Source: Leptasterias polaris (lineage: Eukaryota > Echinodermata > Asteroidea > Forcipulatida > Asteriidae). Taken from it: a stretch of DNA of 64,000 nt. Numbering within the stretch: position 1 is the first letter of the stretch; every line of letters begins with the position of its first letter. The notes below the pieces were generated by a model. The model made no database searches, was not told where the DNA came from, and saw only the letters and a program-made list of their open reading frames with translations. Shown in pieces: positions 1 to 8,586 of this stretch. The position numbers and the translations under genes are program-made. The stretch lies in the NCBI GenBank assembly GCA_037783415.1, contig JAZGTN010000170.1, positions 4,879,501-4,943,500 of the forward strand, given 5' to 3'.

Positions 1-61
1 TGCAAAAAACATTTTATTGAAGAAACAATTGCAAAAAAAGAAACCCAAAACACTGTATCAG

Positions 62-195
62 AATAAGCCATTTGCGAGTTAAATTTGAATAATGTCTGGT
101 ACAATGACTAGTTTAGTCACAAGTTACCGCTTAAATTTGAATTCCTCAGACTATCGAGACAGTTGCTATGTCACATGGTTCGGGGCAAGCTTTTG
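62..195 (+). repeat. Left arm of the 134-bp inverted repeat (unit 1)
   Basis: Pairs with 293-426. Mismatches sit at ttaaattt/ttacattt, gactagtt/gacttgtt and the ggttcgggg/gattagggg stretch. T at 196, just beyond the arm, is C from unit 4 onward. Confidence 0.9.
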
Positions 196-292
196 TATAG
201 CAACCTCCAGATGAGCAAACCCTGGTACCATTGTGTCATACACATCCATTCAGAATTGTGTATGGGTGTTCACCGTCTCTTACGTAACTAAG

Positions 293-426
293 CAAAAGCT
301 TGCCCCTAATCATGTGACATAGCAACTGTCTCGATAGTCTGAGGAATTCAAATTTAAGCGGTAACTTGTGACTAAACAAGTCATTGTACCAGACATTATT
401 CAAATGTAACTCGCAAATGGCTTATT
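293..426 (-). repeat. Right arm of the 134-bp inverted repeat (unit 1)
   Basis: Reverse-complement partner of 62-195. In unit 9 the outer end gains one A (near 17590). Confidence 0.9.
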
Positions 427-547
427 AGTTGCGATGATCGTAACCCTCTCTAGTATTTTAAAATAATTGGTGACTGTATGCATGTGACTGCGGTTTCATT
501 GTTGGGGCTGGACTTGTACACATGCATATAGAGCCACGCAGTGCAGG
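427..547. other. Spacer with a 10-bp inverted repeat (unit 1)
   Basis: Holds tatgcatgtg (477-486) and its exact reverse complement cacatgcata (519-528), separated by 32 bases. The G in units 12 and 14 (tatgcgtgtg) breaks one pair. Nothing else recognisable. Confidence 0.6.
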
Positions 548-716
548 GGAGACTTGATAAATTTAGGCTTTTAAAGTTGGCCCTATTTTACTTGGCAAGT
601 GGACTCTGCTGGAGAAGTGGGCAAGTGGGAGTGCATTTAGTTGGGTGCTCAAGACAGGAAAGGAAATGCTGTGACTCGGTCGCCACACCATGATGGGAAC
701 TAGATATCAGCCGGTC

Positions 717-734
717 AGTCCGTGAAACCGGACT
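717..734 (+). other. Perfect 6-bp hairpin (unit 1)
   Basis: agtccg (717-722) and cggact (729-734) close a tgaaac loop. An alternative ccggt/accgg pairing overlaps it. It lies just upstream of a TATA-like sequence. No known RNA motif is complete here. Confidence 0.4.
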
Positions 735-741
735 CGCGGCG

Positions 742-762
742 CTTTATAAGCATGACATGTCA
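742..762 (+). promoter_or_regulatory. TATA-like box followed by a 10-bp palindrome (unit 1)
   Basis: tttataag at 743-750 sits directly after GC-rich ctcgcggcg and is followed by the perfect palindrome tgacatgtca at 753-762. The layout resembles a core promoter, but no transcript start or gene downstream supports it. The match is short enough to arise by chance. Confidence 0.25.
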
Positions 763-1283
763 CCCCGTAATTTTTACATTGTTTACCCAAGCCGTATTTT
801 TTATTTTTTTCATCTGTACGAAAAACACAAATCAGAATAATGCAACATAATTTGTTGGTTTAATTGCCGCGTAGCATTTAATTTTCTTTTCCGTTGCAAT
901 TAATATATAATTTTTATTTATTAATTTTTTGGGTAGGGACATTTTTCAAGATTGATGCCCGGACGTAGGGAAACCTTCACCGGCGTTGAGGTGTTTTCAC
1001 TTGGAAGGAAACAAACTAGACGGGCCTTGGACTCCCCACTAAATAAACTCCCATAGGAACCAATGCTAAAAATCGTGTAAGTCTCCGGACAACTATTAAC
1101 TTCAGAATTCTTTTCAATTTTTGGCAGGTCAGCCGTTTGGAATTTTTTCTAGCGACCCCAGAAAAAAACACACCAGAAAATGAAATTTTCCCTAAACCGA
1201 CTTGCTGCCAGTTTTCGTGAAGCACTTCTCCACTTCCCCGGTCAAATAGGGCCAACTTTAACGCCTAAATTGATCAAGTCTCC

Positions 1284-1400
1284 TCAAAAGTTGAAGCACA
1301 GAACCCCCAGGTTGTGATAGATTCTTATATTTACGCAATCTATTAATAGCATGACCCCCAAAACGTTCTAATTCAAAATAATTATACCGTTTATTGGGTG
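1284..1400. other. AT-rich linker, nothing recognised (unit 1)
   Basis: Sequence from the second inverted arm to the T-rich tract. No ORF, RNA gene or repeat identified. Confidence 0.5.
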
Positions 1401-1460
1401 TTTTTTTTATTTATTATTTTTAATTTTATTTATTTTTTAATTTTTTTTTTTTGGGGGGGG
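1401..1460 (+). repeat. Unstable T-rich then poly-G tract (unit 1)
   Basis: A T-rich run with A interruptions ends in an uninterrupted G-run before tctcaac. The G-run is 8 bases here and 8-15 in other units (15 in unit 4, 14 in units 10 and 11, 13 in unit 13, 9 in units 14, 18 and 28); unit 20 has a T inside it. The A interruption pattern also changes. Most of the 2,143-2,147-bp length differences trace to this tract. Part of the variation could be sequencing error in homopolymers. Confidence 0.9.
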
Positions 1461-1676
1461 TCTCAACTTTTAAGATTAATCTTTTTTGTTTTTGGTTTGC
1501 TTCATTTATTGAATTGTTTATTTCATTGATTTGCTTATATATTTCTTCTTCCTTTTTCATTTTGTTAATTTTTGAGTCTCCATTCAGTATAGATACATGT
1601 TGCCGTCTGTTGTTTTCTCCCAGTCTGGTTGGGTGCACTCGTATGGCTATACATTGTAAACTCACGGGTAAAAGTA
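1461..1676. other. Unassigned sequence upstream of the SINE-like element (unit 1)
   Basis: T-rich sequence to about 1600, then more balanced sequence. The plus-strand frame across it runs out of the poly-T/poly-G tract and starts only at TTG or GTG, with the start frame shifting between units as the tract changes length. I do not regard it as coding. Confidence 0.5.
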
Positions 1677-1688
1677 CCAACACCTTAC

Positions 1689-1754
1689 TAGCGCAGTGGG
1701 ATAAGGTGCTGGGACTGTCTCAACACTTGGACCACGCGATCCGGGTTCGAATGC
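1689..1754 (+). promoter_or_regulatory. Internal pol III promoter, A box and B box (unit 1)
   Basis: A box 1689-1699 and B box 1744-1754 in the order and orientation of tRNA-type promoters. I noticed no change in either box in any of the 30 copies. Units 22 and 23 have a substitution 3' of the B box (ttcaatgcc). Confidence 0.7.
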
Positions 1755-1825
1755 CGTCTGCACTAATATAGGTTCAAGGCCTTTTGCTGTCTGTGGCAAC
1801 AGTGTGATTGGGATCTGCCTTGCTT

Positions 1826-1878
1826 CCTCCCCTAAAGTGGTCAGGGCCCTAGTGGCTAGGCAGGGGAGACAGGGGAGG
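1826..1878 (+). other. Nested hairpin in the SINE-like body (unit 1)
   Basis: cctcccct (1826-1833) pairs perfectly with aggggagg (1871-1878). Inside, cctag (1848-1852) pairs with ctagg (1856-1860) around a 3-nt loop. A 9-bp imperfect tandem repeat (aggggagac/aggggagga) forms the 3' side. Confidence 0.55.
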
Positions 1879-1920
1879 ATATGCTGCTGGGTCAATTTGC
1901 CACAAAATAAGGGAACTAAT

Positions 1921-1997
1921 CGTTGCTGCAGAAGAGGGGCGTAGTGTGCGCTATCTAAACCTCTCCAGCGCGTGAACGCCTGACACTACCAGCAACG
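1921..1997 (+). other. 77-nt multi-stem foldable element at the SINE-like 3' end (unit 1)
   Basis: Outer stem cgttgctg (1921-1928) with cagcaacg (1990-1997), 8 bp perfect. Stacked on its 3' side, gtagtgt (1941-1947) pairs with acactac (1983-1989), 7 bp perfect. Inner stem gcgct (1948-1952) with agcgc (1967-1971). The internal loop agagg (1933-1937) can pair with cctct (1960-1964) of the terminal loop, a possible pseudoknot. An alternative ggcgt/acgcc (1938-1942 with 1976-1980) competes with the second stem. I cannot match it to a known ribozyme or ncRNA family. It may be a structured SINE 3' domain. Confidence 0.55.
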
Positions 1998-2000
1998 TAA

Positions 2001-2147
2001 CTTTTTAATCTTTTTTTTAATATAATATAAGGTATGAGATTTTACTGTGACGCTTTTTTTGGTTATTTTATTTATTTATTTATTGTTTATTATTTTCATT
2101 TTTGTCATTTGTTGATGCAACTACGCAATAAAAGTTACATGAAATAC
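2001..2147. other. T/A-rich unit tail with TTTA repeats (unit 1)
   Basis: Contains T5 and T8 runs, (TTTA)4 at 2067-2082 and other AT-rich sequence up to the unit junction. No gene seen. Confidence 0.6.
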
Positions 2148-2166
2148 TGCAAAAAACATTTTATTG
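2126..2166. promoter_or_regulatory. Opposed AATAAA signals as an inverted pair across the unit junction
   Basis: caataaaa (2126-2133) and ttttattg (2159-2166) are perfect reverse complements, so an AATAAA hexamer lies on each strand (2127-2132 plus, 2160-2165 minus) within 40 bp. This could act as a two-way polyadenylation signal for read-through transcripts, but AATAAA is common in AT-rich DNA and function is unproven. The arrangement recurs at every junction, including that before unit 7. Confidence 0.35.
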
Positions 2167-4294
2167 AAGAAACAATTGCAAAAAAAGAAACCCAAAACAC
2201 TGTATCAGAATAAGCCATTTGCGAGTTAAATTTGAATAATGTCTGGTACAATGACTAGTTTAGTCACAAGTTACCGCTTAAATTTGAATTCCTCAGACTA
2301 TCGAGACAGTTGCTATGTCACATGGTTCGGGGCAAGCTTTTGTATAGCAACCTCCAGATGAGCAAACCCTGGTACCATTGTGTCATACACATCCATTCAG
2401 AATTGTGTATGGGTGTTCACCGTCTCTTACGTAACTAAGCAAAAGCTTGCCCCTAATCATGTGACATAGCAACTGTCTCGATAGTCTGAGGAATTCAAAT
2501 TTAAGCGGTAACTTGTGACTAAACAAGTCATTGTACCAGACATTATTCAAATGTAACTCGCAAATGGCTTATTAGTTGCGATGATCGTAACCCTCTCTAG
2601 TATTTTAAAATAATTGGTGACTGTATGCATGTGACTGCGGTTTCATTGTTGGGGCTGGACTTGTACACATGCATATAGAGCCACGCAGTGCAGGGGAGAC
2701 TTGATAAATTTAGGCTTTTAAAGTTGGCCCTATTTTACTTGGCAAGTGGACTCTGCTGGAGAAGTGGGCAAGTGGGAGTGCATTTAGTTGGGTGCTCAAG
2801 ACAGGAAAGGAAATGCTGTGACTCGGTCGCCACACCATGATGGGAACTAGATATCAGCCGGTCAGTCCGTGAAACCGGACTCGCGGCGCTTTATAAGCAT
2901 GACATGTCACCCCGTAATTTTTACATTGTTTACCCAAGCCGTATTTTTTATTTTTTTCATCTGTACGAAAAACACAAATCAGAATAATGCAACATAATTT
3001 GTTGGTTTAATTGCCGCGTAGCATTTAATTTTCTTTTCCGTTGCAATTAATATATAATTTTTATTTATTAATTTTTTGGGTAGGGAAATTTTTCAAGATT
3101 GATGCCCGGACGTAGGGAAACCTTCACCGGCGTTGAGGTGTTTTCACTTGGAAGGAAACAAACTAGACGGGCCTTGGACTCCCCACTAAATAAACTCCCA
3201 TAGGAACCAATGCTAAAAATCGTGTAAGTCTCCGGACAACTATTAACTTCAGAATTCTTTTCAATTTTTGGCAGGTCAGCCGTTTGGAATTTTTTCTAGC
3301 GACCCCAGAAAAAAACACACCAGAAAATGAAATTTTCCCTAAACCGACTTGCTGCCAGTTTTCGTGAAGCACTTCTCCACTTCCCCGGTCAAATAGGGCC
3401 AACTTTAACGCCTAAATTGATCAAGTCTCCTCAAAAGTTGAAGCACAGAACCCCCAGGTTGTGATAGATTCTTATATTTACGCAATCTATTAATAGCATG
3501 ACCCCCAAAACGTTCTAATTCAAAATAATTATACCGTTTATTGGGTGTTTTTTTTATTTATTATTTTTTATTTTATTTATTTTTTAATTTTTTTTTTGGG
3601 GGGGGGGTCTCAACTTTTAAGATTAATCTTTTTTGTTTTTGGTTTGCTTCATTTATTGAATTGTTTATTTCATTGATTTGCTTATATATTTCTTCTTCCT
3701 TTTTCATTTTGTTAATTTTTGAGTCTCCATTCAGTATAGATACATGTTGCCGTCTGTTGTTTTCTCCCAGTCTGGTTGGGTGCACTCGTATGGCTATACA
3801 TTGTAAACTCACGGGTAAAAGTACCAACACCTTACTAGCGCAGTGGGATAAGGTGCTGGGACTGTCTCAACACTTGGACCACGCGATCCGGGTTCGAATG
3901 CCGTCTGCACTAATATAGGTTCAAGGCCTTTTGCTGTCTGTGGCAACAGTGTGATTGGGATCTGCCTTGCTTCCTCCCCTAAAGTGGTCAGGGCCCTAGT
4001 GGCTAGGCAGGGGAGACAGGGGAGGATATGCTGCTGGGTCAATTTGCCACAAAATAAGGGAACTAATCGTTGCTGCAGAAGAGGGGCGTAGTGTGCGCTA
4101 TCTAAACCTCTCCAGCGCGTGAACGCCTGACACTACCAGCAACGTAACTTTTTAATCTTTTTTTAAATATAATATAAGGTATGAGATTTTACTGTGACGC
4201 TTTTTTTGGTTATTTTATTTATTTATTTATTGTTTATTATTTTCATTTTTGTCATTTGTTGATGCAACTACGCAATAAAAGTTACATGAAATAC
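2148..4294 (+). repeat. Satellite unit 2 (2,147 bp)
   Basis: Shares with unit 1 the missing TA (near 3164), the A inside the T-run after gccgta (near 2950) and a T7 run after gacgc (about 4201), which is T6 in later units. It has the common gggaaat form rather than unit 1's gggacat. Confidence 0.97.
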
Positions 4295-6440
4295 TGCAAA
4301 AAACATTTTATTGAAGAAACAATTGCAAAAAAAGAAACCCAAAACACTGTATCAGAATAAGCCATTTGCGAGTTAAATTTGAATAATGTCTGGTACAATG
4401 ACTAGTTTAGTCACAAGTTACCGCTTAAATTTGAATTCCTCAGACTATCGAGACAGTTGCTATGTCACATGGTTCGGGGCAAGCTTTTGTATAGCAACCT
4501 CCAGATGAGCAAACCCTGGTACCATTGTGTCATACACATCCATTCAGAATTGTGTATGGGTGTTCACCGTCTCTTACGTAACTAAGCAAAAGCTTGCCCC
4601 TAATCATGTGACATAGCAACTGTCTCGATAGTCTGAGGAATTCAAATTTAAGCGGTAACTTGTGACTAAACAAGTCATTGTACCAGACATTATTCAAATG
4701 TAACTCGCAAATGGCTTATTAGTTGCGATGATCGTAACCCTCTCTAGTATTTTAAAATAATTGGTGACTGTATGCATGTGACTGCGGTTTCATTGTTGGG
4801 GCTGGACTTGTACACATGCATATAGAGCCACGCAGTGCAGGGGAGACTTGATAAATTTAGGCTTTTAAAGTTGGCCCTATTTTACTTGGCAAGTGGACTC
4901 TGCTGGAGAAGTGGGCAAGTGGGAGTGCATTTAGTTGGGTGCTCAAGACAGGAAAGGAAATGCTGTGACTCGGTCGCCACACCATGATGGGAACTAGATA
5001 TCAGCCGGTCAGTCCGTGAAACCGGACTCGCGGCGCTTTATAAGCATGACATGTCACCCCGTAATTTTTACATTGTTTACCCAAGCCGTATTTTTTGTTT
5101 TTTTCATCTGTACGAAAAACACAAATCAGAATAATGCAACATAATTTGTTGGTTTAATTGCCGCGTAGCATTTAATTTTCTTTTCCGTTGCAATTAATAT
5201 ATAATTTTTATTTATTAATTTTTTGGGTAGGGAAATTTTTCAAGATTGATGCCCGGACGTAGGGAAACCTTCACCGGCGTTGAGGTGTTTTCACTTGGAA
5301 GGAAACAAACTATAGACGGGCCTTGGACTCCCCACTAAATAAACTCCCATAGGAACCAATGCTAAAAATCGTGTAAGTCTCCGGACAACTATTAACTTCA
5401 GAATTCTTTTCAATTTTTGGCAGGTCAGCCGTTTGGAATTTTTTCTAGCGACCCCAGAAAAAAACACACCAGAAAATGAAATTTTCCCTAAACCGACTTG
5501 CTGCCAGTTTTCGTGAAGCACTTCTCCACTTCCCCGGTCAAATAGGGCCAACTTTAACGCCTAAATTGATCAAGTCTCCTCAAAAGTTGAAGCACAGAAC
5601 CCCCAGGTTGTGATAGATTCTTATATTTACGCAATCTATTAATAGCATGACCCCCAAAACGTTCTAATTCAAAATAATTATACCGTTTATTGGGTGTTTT
5701 TTTTATTTATTATTTTTTATTTTATTTATTTTATTTTTTTTTGGGGGGGGGGGGTCTCAACTTTTAAGATTAATCTTTTTTGTTTTTGGTTTGCTTCATT
5801 TATTGAATTGTTTATTTCATTGATTTGCTTATATATTTCTTCTTCCTTTTTCATTTTGTTAATTTTTGAGTCTCCATTCAGTATAGATACATGTTGCCGT
5901 CTGTTGTTTTCTCCCAGTCTGGTTGGGTGCACTCGTATGGCTATACATTGTAAACTCACGGGTAAAAGTACCAACACCTTACTAGCGCAGTGGGATAAGG
6001 TGCTGGGACTGTCTCAACACTTGGACCACGCGATCCGGGTTCGAATGCCGTCTGCACTAATATAGGTTCAAGGCCTTTTGCTGTCTGTGGCAACAGTGTG
6101 ATTGGGATCTGCCTTGCTTCCTCCCCTAAAGTGGTCAGGGCCCTAGTGGCTAGGCAGGGGAGACAGGGGAGGATATGCTGCTGGGTCAATTTGCCACAAA
6201 ATAAGGGAACTAATCGTTGCTGCAGAAGAGGGGCGTAGTGTGCGCTATCTAAACCTCTCCAGCGCGTGAACGCCTGACACTACCAGCAACGTAACTTTTT
6301 AATCTTTTTTTAAATATAATATAAGGTATGAGATTTTACTGTGACGCTTTTTTGGTTATTTTATTTATTTATTTATTGTTTATTATTTTCATTTTTGTCA
6401 TTTGTTGATGCAACTACGCAATAAAAGTTACATGAAATAC
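4295..6440 (+). repeat. Satellite unit 3 (2,146 bp)
   Basis: Transitional copy. It keeps T in ttttgtatag (near 4490), as in units 1-2, but already has the inserted TA (actatagacg, near 5313) and the G-interrupted T-run typical of later units. Confidence 0.97.
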
Positions 6441-8586
6441 TGCAAAAAACATTTTATTGAAGAAACAATTGCAAAAAAAGAAACCCAAAACACTGTATCA
6501 GAATAAGCCATTTGCGAGTTAAATTTGAATAATGTCTGGTACAATGACTAGTTTAGTCACAAGTTACCGCTTAAATTTGAATTCCTCAGACTATCGAGAC
6601 AGTTGCTATGTCACATGGTTCGGGGCAAGCTTTTGCATAGCAACCTCCAGATGAGCAAACCCTGGTACCATTGTGTCATACACATCCATTCAGAATTGTG
6701 TATGGGTGTTCACCGTCTCTTACGTAACTAAGCAAAAGCTTGCCCCTAATCATGTGACATAGCAACTGTCTCGATAGTCTGAGGAATTCAAATTTAAGCG
6801 GTAACTTGTGACTAAACAAGTCATTGTACCAGACATTATTCAAATGTAACTCGCAAATGGCTTATTAGTTGCGATGATCGTAACCCTCTCTAGTATTTTA
6901 AAATAATTGGTGACTGTATGCATGTGACTGCGGTTTCATTGTTGGGGCTGGACTTGTACACATGCATATAGAGCCACGCAGTGCAGGGGAGACTTGATAA
7001 ATTTAGGCTTTTAAAGTTGGCCCTATTTTACTTGGCAAGTGGACTCTGCTGGAGAAGTGGGCAAGTGGGAGTGCATTTAGTTGGGTGCTCAAGACAGGAA
7101 AGGAAATGCTGTGACTCGGTCGCCACACCATGATGGGAACTAGATATCAGCCGGTCAGTCCGTGAAACCGGACTCGCGGCGCTTTATAAGCATGACATGT
7201 CACCCCGTAATTTTTACATTGTTTACCCAAGCCGTATTTTTTGTTTTTTTCATCTGTACGAAAAACACAAATCAGAATAATGCAACATAATTTGTTGGTT
7301 TAATTGCCGCGTAGCATTTAATTTTCTTTTCCGTTGCAATTAATATATAATTTTTATTTATTAATTTTTTGGGTAGGGAAATTTTTCAAGATTGATGCCC
7401 GGACGTAGGGAAACCTTCACCGGCGTTGAGGTGTTTTCACTTGGAAGGAAACAAACTATAGACGGGCCTTGGACTCCCCACTAAATAAACTCCCATAGGA
7501 ACCAATGCTAAAAATCGTGTAAGTCTCCGGACAACTATTAACTTCAGAATTCTTTTCAATTTTTGGCAGGTCAGCCGTTTGGAATTTTTTCTAGCGACCC
7601 CAGAAAAAAACACACCAGAAAATGAAATTTTCCCTAAACCGACTTGCTGCCAGTTTTCGTGAAGCACTTCTCCACTTCCCCGGTCAAATAGGGCCAACTT
7701 TAACGCCTAAATTGATCAAGTCTCCTCAAAAGTTGAAGCACAGAACCCCCAGGTTGTGATAGATTCTTATATTTACGCAATCTATTAATAGCATGACCCC
7801 CAAAACGTTCTAATTCAAAATAATTATACCGTTTATTGGGTGTTTTTTTTATTTATTATTTTTTATTTTATTTATTTTTTTTTTTGGGGGGGGGGGGGGG
7901 TCTCAACTTTTAAGATTAATCTTTTTTGTTTTTGGTTTGCTTCATTTATTGAATTGTTTATTTCATTGATTTGCTTATATATTTCTTCTTCCTTTTTCAT
8001 TTTGTTAATTTTTGAGTCTCCATTCAGTATAGATACATGTTGCCGTCTGTTGTTTTCTCCCAGTCTGGTTGGGTGCACTCGTATGGCTATACATTGTAAA
8101 CTCACGGGTAAAAGTACCAACACCTTACTAGCGCAGTGGGATAAGGTGCTGGGACTGTCTCAACACTTGGACCACGCGATCCGGGTTCGAATGCCGTCTG
8201 CACTAATATAGGTTCAAGGCCTTTTGCTGTCTGTGGCAACAGTGTGATTGGGATCTGCCTTGCTTCCTCCCCTAAAGTGGTCAGGGCCCTAGTGGCTAGG
8301 CAGGGGAGACAGGGGAGGATATGCTGCTGGGTCAATTTGCCACAAAATAAGGGAACTAATCGTTGCTGCAGAAGAGGGGCGTAGTGTGCGCTATCTAAAC
8401 CTCTCCAGCGCGTGAACGCCTGACACTACCAGCAACGTAACTTTTTAATCTTTTTTTAAATATAATATAAGGTATGAGATTTTACTGTGACGCTTTTTTG
8501 GTTATTTTATTTATTTATTTATTGTTTATTATTTTCATTTTTGTCATTTGTTGATGCAACTACGCAATAAAAGTTACATGAAATAC
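6441..8586 (+). repeat. Satellite unit 4 (2,146 bp)
   Basis: First copy of the common core type, with C in ttttgcatag. It carries the longest G-run noticed in the window, 15 G at 7886-7900. Confidence 0.97.

Larger units (their letters stand above)
62..426. mobile_element. Foldback (MITE-like) element with 134-bp inverted arms, unit 1 copy
   Basis: The left arm (62-195) and the reverse complement of the right arm (293-426) match over 134 bp with about four mismatches. Both ends read aataagcc on their own strand. The 97-bp loop (196-292) holds a perfect 8-bp hairpin, catacaca (237-244) with tgtgtatg (257-264), close to the symmetry centre. The left arm also contains a mini-hairpin, tgacta-gtt-tagtca. 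No transposase frame is present. Long terminal inverted repeats on a short non-coding body fit a MITE or foldback element, but I cannot see a convincing target-site duplication, so the superfamily is unassigned. Copies lie at unit start +61 to about +425 in every unit, for example 2209-2573 and 4356-4720. If transcribed through, it would give a long dsRNA stem. Confidence 0.85.
548..1283. repeat. Segment bounded by a second, ~40-bp inverted repeat (unit 1)
   Basis: Bases 548-588 match the reverse complement of 1244-1283 with two substitutions and one indel; both arms contain ggagacttgat and agttggccctattt. Similarity seems to fade inward, with further ggagaagtg-like matches near 611-623 and 1222-1235. 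The 655 bases between arms encode no recognisable protein. This could be the remnant of a non-autonomous element with short inverted ends, or an inverted duplication inside the unit. The two possibilities cannot be separated here. Confidence 0.6.
1677..2000 (+). mobile_element. tRNA-derived SINE-like element, unit 1 copy
   Basis: An internal RNA polymerase III promoter is visible: A box tagcgcagtgg (1689-1699) fits the TRGCNNAGYGG consensus, and B box ggttcgaatgc (1744-1754) differs from GGTTCGANNCC at one base. The D arm can form (gcgc with gtgc around the A box). The acceptor stem does not pair, the T stem is imperfect and the A-to-B spacing (44 nt) is longer than in a typical class I tRNA, so this is a tRNA-derived head, not a tRNA gene. 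A non-tRNA body follows, and T5 and T8 runs at about 2002-2018 could terminate transcription; an earlier TTTT lies near 1781. Boundaries are approximate. A-box starts in the other units: 3836, 5983, 8129, 10274, 12419, 14563, 16708, 18854, 21001, 23148, 25293, 27436, 29581, 31724, 33869, 36015, 38161, 40306, 42452, 44597, 46742, 48887, 51031, 53175, 55321, 57466, 59611, 61744, 63877. Confidence 0.7.
1..2147 (+). repeat. Satellite unit 1 (2,147 bp)
   Basis: First unit and reference for the sub-feature map. With unit 2 it lacks the TA found in later copies at actatagacg (here actagacg, near 1016) and has A instead of G inside the T-run after gccgta (near 793). It has T at 196 in the foldback loop, as do units 2-3. 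It also has C at 940 (gggacat) and a T8 run at 2011-2018, a combination seen elsewhere only in unit 26. Confidence 0.97.

Noticed and set aside
62..426. Assignment of the foldback element to a named DNA transposon superfamily
   Set aside because: The ends (aataagcc) and flanks show no clear target-site duplication; only one insertion context is visible because all copies are amplified together.
711..740. Hammerhead ribozyme, suggested by the gtccgtgaaaccggac hairpin and by ribozymes known in other satellites
   Set aside because: The stem resembles hammerhead stem II, but the flanking CUGANGA and GAAA core elements are absent. A ctgagga near 338 lacks a matching GAAA.
1426..1683. Minus-strand ORF of 81-85 codons ending in lysine-rich sequence
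   Set aside because: GTG start. It reads through the SINE-like head on the opposite strand, and its lysine-rich end is the A-rich complement of the T tract, varying with tract length.
1682..1762. A functional tRNA gene
   Set aside because: The A and B boxes and a D arm are visible, but the acceptor stem does not pair, the T stem is imperfect and no proper anticodon arm forms.
1662..1895. Minus-strand ORF of 77 codons
   Set aside because: TTG start, antisense to the tRNA-like head and body; no family resemblance.
1921..1997. Twister-type ribozyme
   Set aside because: The internal-loop to terminal-loop pairing is suggestive, but I cannot find the conserved twister loop sequences on either strand.
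3541..3918. Plus-strand ORF of about 122-125 codons repeated in most units, with a hydrophobic N-terminus
   Set aside because: It starts only at TTG or GTG inside or beside the poly-T/poly-G tract, the start frame shifts between units, and unit 16 has a stop in it. The hydrophobic stretch is a translation of T-rich DNA.
5291..5551. Minus-strand ORF of 79-86 codons in every unit
   Set aside because: It begins at TTG, overlaps the second inverted arm, resembles no known family, and recurs only because the unit recurs. Units 1-2 differ at its end by the missing TA.
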